A DNA stretch of 27,445 bases from Ichthyophonus hoferi. Lineage: Eukaryota; Opisthokonta; Ichthyosporea; Ichthyophonida; Ichthyophonidae. The translations under genes and the position numbers were made by a program. Below, piece after piece: positions 22,691-27,445 of the stretch. Position 1 is the first letter of the stretch. Each line of letters begins with the position of its first letter. The notes beneath the pieces were generated by a model. That model saw only the letters and a list, made by a program, of their open reading frames with translations, was not told where the DNA came from and searched no databases. The DNA lies in NCBI GenBank assembly GCA_002751075.1, contig NAOQ01000107.1, positions 85,903 through 113,347 of the forward strand. The letters run 5' to 3'.

Positions 22691-24730
22691 GTGTATGTGT
22701 ATGTATGGGTATATGTATGTGTATGAGTGTAGGTATATGTATAGGCATATGTATAGATATAGGTATGACAGACTATCTCAGGGTTGCAGGGGCCCTACCG
22801 ACATGGGAATGTAGATGGCTACAGAGTACCCAAACAGGCAAACAATTTCAATAAGTTTGATGTTAGCCTTAACATAGAAGGTAAGAAAGGCCCAGATTGC
22901 CAAAGGAAGCTGTAGAAGAAACAATAAGTAAGACACTCATGGGTAGAGAGAGTACTAAAGAGGACAATAATTGGTAGAAAGAATACTAAGGAAGACAATA
23001 ATTGGTGGGCAATGGCATCATTAAGGCACCAGTCAGTATATAGATATAGGTATGATTCGATAAGACCTACCAGTGTGACGTAGCTATACATGACAGTAGC
23101 CCCCGAAGTCACCTTGGTAAAGTCATATTGCCAGGCACCTTCCGTCTTCGCAATGTACGTTGCTAGGTTACCAGTCATACCAATGGTGAAGATCAGGGTG
23201 GTTGTTACCCAAAAAGGCCCTACATGCCATTCCCGTATTGGTCAGTGCCACAACATGAGACATGCCCTACTCCACCTCCCGCCATCCTCTCATCTTACCA
23301 TAGAGGTCGGGATTGCTGCTTACAGTGTCTAACAGGCTGCCCTTATAAGGCCATATTCCCAGTAAGATTCGCTTGGTTACCTGAGGGCCCACAACCCTTT
23401 CAGGCCCCGGCCAATCATTTCACTCCTTGGCAATGCATGAGAATAGTTAATAATAATTATGTAAAAGGATAGCTAAATGGCAACCACATGCAGGAAAGCG
23501 AAGGGAAGGGAAAAGAGAGAGGGGTGAGAGAGGGAGGGGAGGGCGCGTACGTCCTCAGTGTTGACGTTGAAATACTGGGCATAATAATTCATAGTCCAGA
23601 GGGAGGGCGGATTAGTCTCCCTGGTCTCCGACTTCATCACTCCCCCATCATTCTCAAAGGAATAGTCTGTCACCAAGCAGGAGTAAGTGGACTATTCCCT
23701 ACCACAGCAAGGTCATATAGGGTACAGCAAGTAACACTAGGAGAGAGTGAGAGGATGGGGATGGGGCGGGCAGCCTATAGTGTGTTGCTTAATTTCACAG
23801 GCAGGCACATAGAAGACCCCACGGCCATCACCTTCCTACCTCATGCTTATACGGTTTCAAACATATGCACCCCATAGACATGGCCCACAACAACCCAGGG
23901 TTTCTCAGTTATTCATATAGGTTTTTCGTGAATAGAAAGTCTAACACTATTGGTCAGTGGTTGCTATAAAAAGGCCCTAACAACGACAATCAGATATATA
24001 TATATACAGTGGGTTCGGGTTATTTCTTACTCTCGGTGTTGCTAGACTGACTGGGTGCGTGGTAAGATGAGGTACTGCCTGAGAGGTTGCCAAAGTCTGA
24101 GAGGAAAAAGAGGTCAGTGCAGGCCCCTATAGCCTTCGCCCTAATAGTTTGTCTGCACCCACCATAACTGTATATATAATAATGAAGAGAATGGTAGAAT
24201 GACAGTACAAGGGAGTATCTTTTTTTGTCAAACAGGTTTGGGCAACTGCATATGATTATGGTAAAATTGATGCTAATTCAAGGAGACCCTTCACTAAACT
24301 AGACCTCGTGTGGTTAACTATAGGTTGTTGCCTTGGACGAGAATGGATGAAATTAGAGAAAAGGTCTGGTAGGCTTAAAGGGTATCAACAAGAAACATAT
24401 GGGTTTAATATGGTGCTTGTATAATAGCACAGGCACCCAAGAAAGGTTTCATGGTATTATGAGGTGGATAGTAATAATATCTAGGGTATAGTAGTGACCT
24501 TTCCTTACAACAACCGCTTGGATATTCCTGAAAGAAAAACTAGAATACTTCACCTTTGAACTCAAGAGTGTCCGGTCCTCCCTCCTGTGTGTGCCCAACC
24601 CTTAGCCGTTAGACCGTTTAGCCAGGAATGTCTTAGCAAAAAATGTACAACAAATCAACATTATCAAGGAAAACATGGCGCTGAAAGAACTACACACCTC
24701 TAGGTTGATAACGTATTCTGTACGGGTCAT
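21514..24730 (-). CDS. YIPF1: YIPF1/YIPF2-type Golgi five-pass membrane protein
   Basis: YIPF1/2 proteins belong to the Yip1 family of Golgi/ER membrane proteins linked to Rab and vesicle function. Ten exons are read on the minus strand: 24730-24698, 24584-24554, 24096-24031, 23666-23551, 23472-23381, 23315-23299, 23219-23071, 22909-22823, 22212-22107 and 21647-21514. All phases agree, giving 276 aa; human YIPF1 is about 306 aa. The cytosolic N-terminus has LEFKDFGN (about 18-25), then [13 protein letters not shown] and the family signature NPDLYGPFW (114-122). Five hydrophobic segments follow: [80 protein letters not shown] and [18 protein letters not shown], ending FFG-stop. The exon at 23472-23381 is less conserved and its acceptor was chosen partly by phase. 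Vertebrates split this type into YIPF1 and YIPF2; here I cannot choose between them. Confidence 0.9.
21678..21995. repeat. 31-bp minisatellite, about 10 copies, with an internal palindrome
   Basis: The unit runs ATCTCCTACC TCTCTTACTA TATATAGTAC T. Most copies contain the perfect 14-bp palindrome TACTATATATAGTA. The array lies in the last YIPF intron, beginning about 30 nt from the final exon. Left copies are closely alike and right copies more diverged. Confidence 0.95.
22657..22767. repeat. AT run with degenerate GTATAT tail in a YIPF intron
   Basis: A pure AT run (about 22657-22684) is followed by degenerate TATGTGTATG units to about 22767. The array ends 55 bp before the exon at 22823. 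Confidence 0.9.
23299..23315 (-). other. YIPF1: 17-nt microexon of YIPF encoding NPDLY
   Basis: The DNA reads C AAT CCC GAC CTC TAT G. It is preceded by TAAGCAG and followed by a GTAAGA donor. It supplies the core of the conserved NPDLYGP motif; the last G joins the next exon to make Gly. An acceptor 3 nt upstream (23318) would add one Ser, a NAGNAG-like choice. Confidence 0.85.
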
Positions 24731-24927
24731 TTTGTCAGCACAACTGCCACAGTTAGTATAAAAGTGGAAAACTTCACTGGCTAGGTGTTATTTACAGGTT
24801 ATAGCCTACTGAATATTTATTATTTTTGACAATAATATAATAATAATAATAGTAAAAATAATAATAATAGTAATAATAATAGTAATACCAATAGTAGTAA
24901 CAATAGTAACAATAATAATAATAATAA

Positions 24928-25008
<81 letters not shown>

Positions 25009-25210
25009 GCTAAAAGAATATGATTGAAACAGATGGGTCGTAACGTAATTGCCCAAATCAAATCAGAGACTATATAATAAATAATAATTATCATATTGAT
25101 TTGGCGGCACAATTTAATGAAATGCTGAAATATCAGAGTTATTTAATTAACTATCATTAAGCAATCCAATCATATAGGGGGAAAAAAACGAGAGGCGGAC
25201 GTAGCCATAC
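24731..25210. other. spacer between the YIPF start and the last visible PIGU exon
   Basis: The stretch is dominated by an AAT microsatellite. I found no further PIGU exon here, and there is no room for the roughly 250 residues still expected. The YIPF promoter and 5' UTR should lie here. Confidence 0.6.
24830..25009. repeat. AAT trinucleotide microsatellite, about 180 bp
   Basis: Mostly AAT units interrupted by AGT, ACC and AAG variants on the left half, purer on the right. Poly-Tyr and poly-Leu open frames across it are artefacts. It lies exactly where the PIGU exon series stops. Confidence 0.95.
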
Positions 25211-25510
25211 CTGATAAGCCCCAATAAAGAGCCAACACAATTGCAACATTTGTAAAGATGATCGTTGATTGGGCCACACATACCATCACAGTGAATGGAT
25301 TAAGGAGGTATCTAGATTATATTAAGGATATTGTCCAATATAAGGGTTGATTAAAATATCTAATAAGAGAATTCATTGGGCTAATTAATAGCATCTCTCT
25401 CCATCTCATAGGTGGTCGAGTAAAGTAATATTATATTATGGAGGTACAGAACAATTATCAAACATATTATATATGTATTCACAGTTGTGTTTACATGCGT
25501 GTGATACTAT

Positions 25511-25547
<37 letters not shown>

Positions 25548-26055
25548 GAAATGTATAACGCAAAACAATATAAATATAAATATAAATATAAAGAAATGTA
25601 TAAGTAAAACAATATATATAAAGAAACGTATAAGTAAAACAATATATATAAAAATATGCATGCATGCAAGGGGACAATAATCAACAAGGATACAGGAAGG
25701 AAATCGTGATTGGTGCTAAGTGATTGTCTTCAGTGATGGCAAGAGACTTGGGAATTGACTTATATCTCTTGCTTTCCTCTGTCTTTAGCCTGGATATATG
25801 TAGTGTTGCTATGCGACTTAGCAACATGCCAATCAAACAGTCGGTAATCACGTATAGAATCTGCACAGCTATTGGCCCAGCCTTCTGGAAACACCATAGA
25901 AGGGCTAGAAGGAGAGGAGCCTGTAGGTATGTAAATTTGTAAATTATAAATACTTAAAGATATTTATGAACATTTATTAATGTTTCAATAGGTAGGATAT
26001 GTAGAAAAGAATAGTTTTATATAGGTTTAGGAAAATGATTATGCATATGTACATG

Positions 26056-26087
<32 letters not shown>

Positions 26088-27028
26088 AATGATAAGTATA
26101 TAATATAATACTACACTTAAATGTTTATTGGGTGGTACACCTGGGAAGTATTCATAAGAAAATGATCTATAGCGAATCAAAGGGAACCATTTCTGTCATA
26201 GTATACGTCATATTGACATAATTCAGTGATTCCATTTTTCCTTGTTGTGGCTTGTAATTGGTACATATCATTTCAGATTGTTTGACTTTTTGTTCTATAA
26301 TGTGGTCCTTTTCTGCTATACCCATACACGCATATTTATACACATATACTGTATATACCAATCATACTTCTCCATTAAAACAAAAGCATAAATTATCCTG
26401 CTGTAAGACCGAAATAATTCATGCAACCAATCAACACACGTCAATGTCCCCCTTCACTAATCACTTGATACAACTGTATACAACGATTGGTATATATGAA
26501 TGTATTTGGAGGACCAATAATATCATTACATTTTTAAATTGCTTTAAAGTTTAAACAGTCCAGTAAGGTCAATGATATTATAAATATTATCTCAGGCATA
26601 CTAACAAAATATAATGAGCACACTTGATGTGAGCCTAGACTTGTTAATTAATTAAGCCTTATATGGTTAATTAACTCTAACTTAGACCTGTATTTTATGT
26701 CCTAAAACCTTACTGGCTGCATGGCAATTACCAATTGAAAGAGAAGAAGTATATAGGGTGGGAAATGCATCCAATAGGAGAGTGGCCAATGGCAAACTAA
26801 CAAAAAAGGCAATTGGTTAATCCCACATAAGGAAGTGTATAGCATAGCGCACGTGACCTTAATATAAAAAGCTATAGGAAAGACTCTGCATCCAAGACGT
26901 CTCATTTGTCAATTAAGAATTAAAGATTAAAAAGCATAAAACTAAGAGATGATTGATACATACATCATGTACAGTGTCTCCGTCATAGGCAGATAATCCT
27001 TTCTCCAACAAAAATCGTCCCTCAATGA
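25211..27028 (-). CDS. PIGU: PIGU homologue (GPI transamidase subunit), internal exons only
   Basis: PIGU is a multi-pass ER subunit of GPI transamidase, the enzyme that attaches GPI anchors to proteins. Three exons are read on the minus strand: 27028-26964, 25920-25694 and 25311-25211. Their phases agree (2+63, 225+2, 1+99+1). They encode IEGRFLLEKGLSAYDGDTVH, then APLLLALLWCFQKAGPIAVQ and LYVITDCLIGMLLSR, a charged loop, then the hallmark FLYLLNPFTVMVCVAQST with a hydrophobic helix ending YWGLS. These align in order with human PIGU LLDLGVSPYSG, PLIIYLF, FMITDAL and FYLLNPYTILSCVAKST. The loop is shorter than in human. The first exons lie beyond the right edge. About the last 250 residues are not found to the left, where YIPF begins in the same direction about 480 bp on. 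It may be a split, rearranged or misjoined gene. Confidence 0.82.
25515..25657. repeat. AT run plus three 30-bp tandem units in a PIGU intron
   Basis: An alternating AT run (25515-25544) is followed by about three copies of a unit like AAGAAATGTATAAGTAAAAC with an AATATATATA tail. The intron is the one between PIGU exons 25694-25920 and 25211-25311. Confidence 0.85.
26051..26087. repeat. GTAT tetranucleotide microsatellite in a PIGU intron
   Basis: A short ATGT/GTAT run of about six clean units. Confidence 0.85.
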
Positions 27029-27445
27029 CTATAGGGGAGAGGATGTACTGGTTGGTCAGTTAAAAAGTATATATATTAGAAGGAAACTGAAAATCAATGC
27101 AATATATTGATTCAACCAATAACAGGTACATGATAAAGTAGTTAAGAAGATACAACTAATATAAATATATATCGGATACTAAAATCACTGTATAATTATC
27201 GCACATATAGAGTGTATAATTATTATATATAGAGTACATAATCATTGTATATAGAGTGTATAATTATTGTATATAGTGTATAATTATTGTATATATAGTG
27301 TATAATCATTGTATATAGAGTGTATAATTATTGTCTATAGTGTATAATTATTGTATATGTAGTGTACAATTACTGTATATAGTGTATAATTATTGTATAT
27401 ATAGTGTACAATTATTGTATATATAATGGTCAATTATTGTATATG
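27029..27445. other. PIGU intron running off the right edge
   Basis: No further exon was recognised. The acceptor CCCTATAG lies just right of 27028. The remainder is AT-rich intron that passes into a minisatellite to the end of the window. Confidence 0.6.
27189..27445. repeat. AT-rich minisatellite, about 20-25 bp unit, open at the window edge
   Basis: About 11 or 12 degenerate units around GTATAATTATTGTATATAGT, with length variants made by an extra AT or AGA. It continues past the right edge. Confidence 0.92.

Noticed and set aside
22620-22854. Ile-Tyr and Met-Cys periodic frames
   Set aside because: Artefact of the AT/GTATAT repeat in a YIPF intron.
24601-24690. Minus-strand hydrophobic frame ([14 protein letters not shown]) as a possible PIGU C-terminus
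   Set aside because: It lies inside the first YIPF intron, has only general hydrophobic character and does not match known PIGU end motifs.
24792-25112. Poly-Tyr and poly-Leu frames
   Set aside because: Artefact of the AAT microsatellite.
1-27445. Search for LTR elements, viral copies, LINE/SINE bodies and DNA transposon ends
   Set aside because: No reverse transcriptase, integrase or transposase motifs, no long terminal repeats and no tRNA-like SINE heads were seen. Short degenerate elements cannot be excluded by eye.

Overview
This is a nuclear window from an intron-dense eukaryote. It is most likely an animal, possibly an early-branching one such as a sponge, but the lineage cannot be fixed from the sequence. 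Coding exons are short (10 to about 240 nt) and bounded by GT..AG. The introns and spacers are AT-rich and full of microsatellites and minisatellites. No long single-exon genes, rRNAs, tRNAs, CRISPR arrays, viral copies or coding transposons were seen. The gene models below were spliced by hand, using splice signals, unbroken reading phase and remembered family sequences.

Layout. (1) Positions 1-6187, minus strand: PREB/SEC12, the ER exchange factor for SAR1. It has an N-terminal K-loop exon and a WD40 propeller, and its C-terminal membrane anchor lies off the left edge. (2) 6188-12042: an AT-rich spacer of 5.9 kb between two divergent genes, with no supportable gene. (3) 12043-19282, plus strand: a complete WDR26/Gid7 homologue in 15 exons, 1689 nt and 562 aa. 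It carries LisH, CTLH and WD40 parts and belongs to the CTLH/GID E3 ubiquitin ligase. (4) 19283-21513: a spacer between two convergent 3' ends, holding a 21-bp minisatellite and a pair of palindromes. (5) 21514-24730, minus strand: a YIPF1/YIPF2-type five-pass Golgi protein, modelled at 276 aa in 10 exons. (6) 25211-27028, minus strand: internal N-terminal-half exons of PIGU, a GPI transamidase subunit. The far N-terminus is off the right edge. The second half is missing where it would be expected, and a long AAT microsatellite sits at that point.

Three of the four genes (PREB, YIPF, PIGU) act in the ER/Golgi secretory pathway; WDR26 acts in the cytosol and nucleus. They are not an operon, and each should have its own promoter. 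The most useful leads are the missing half of PIGU, the excess of CCAAT/ATTGG pentamers in the introns of the minus-strand genes, the AT-rich minisatellites (one with a 14-bp palindrome in most units), and possible alternative exons in PREB.
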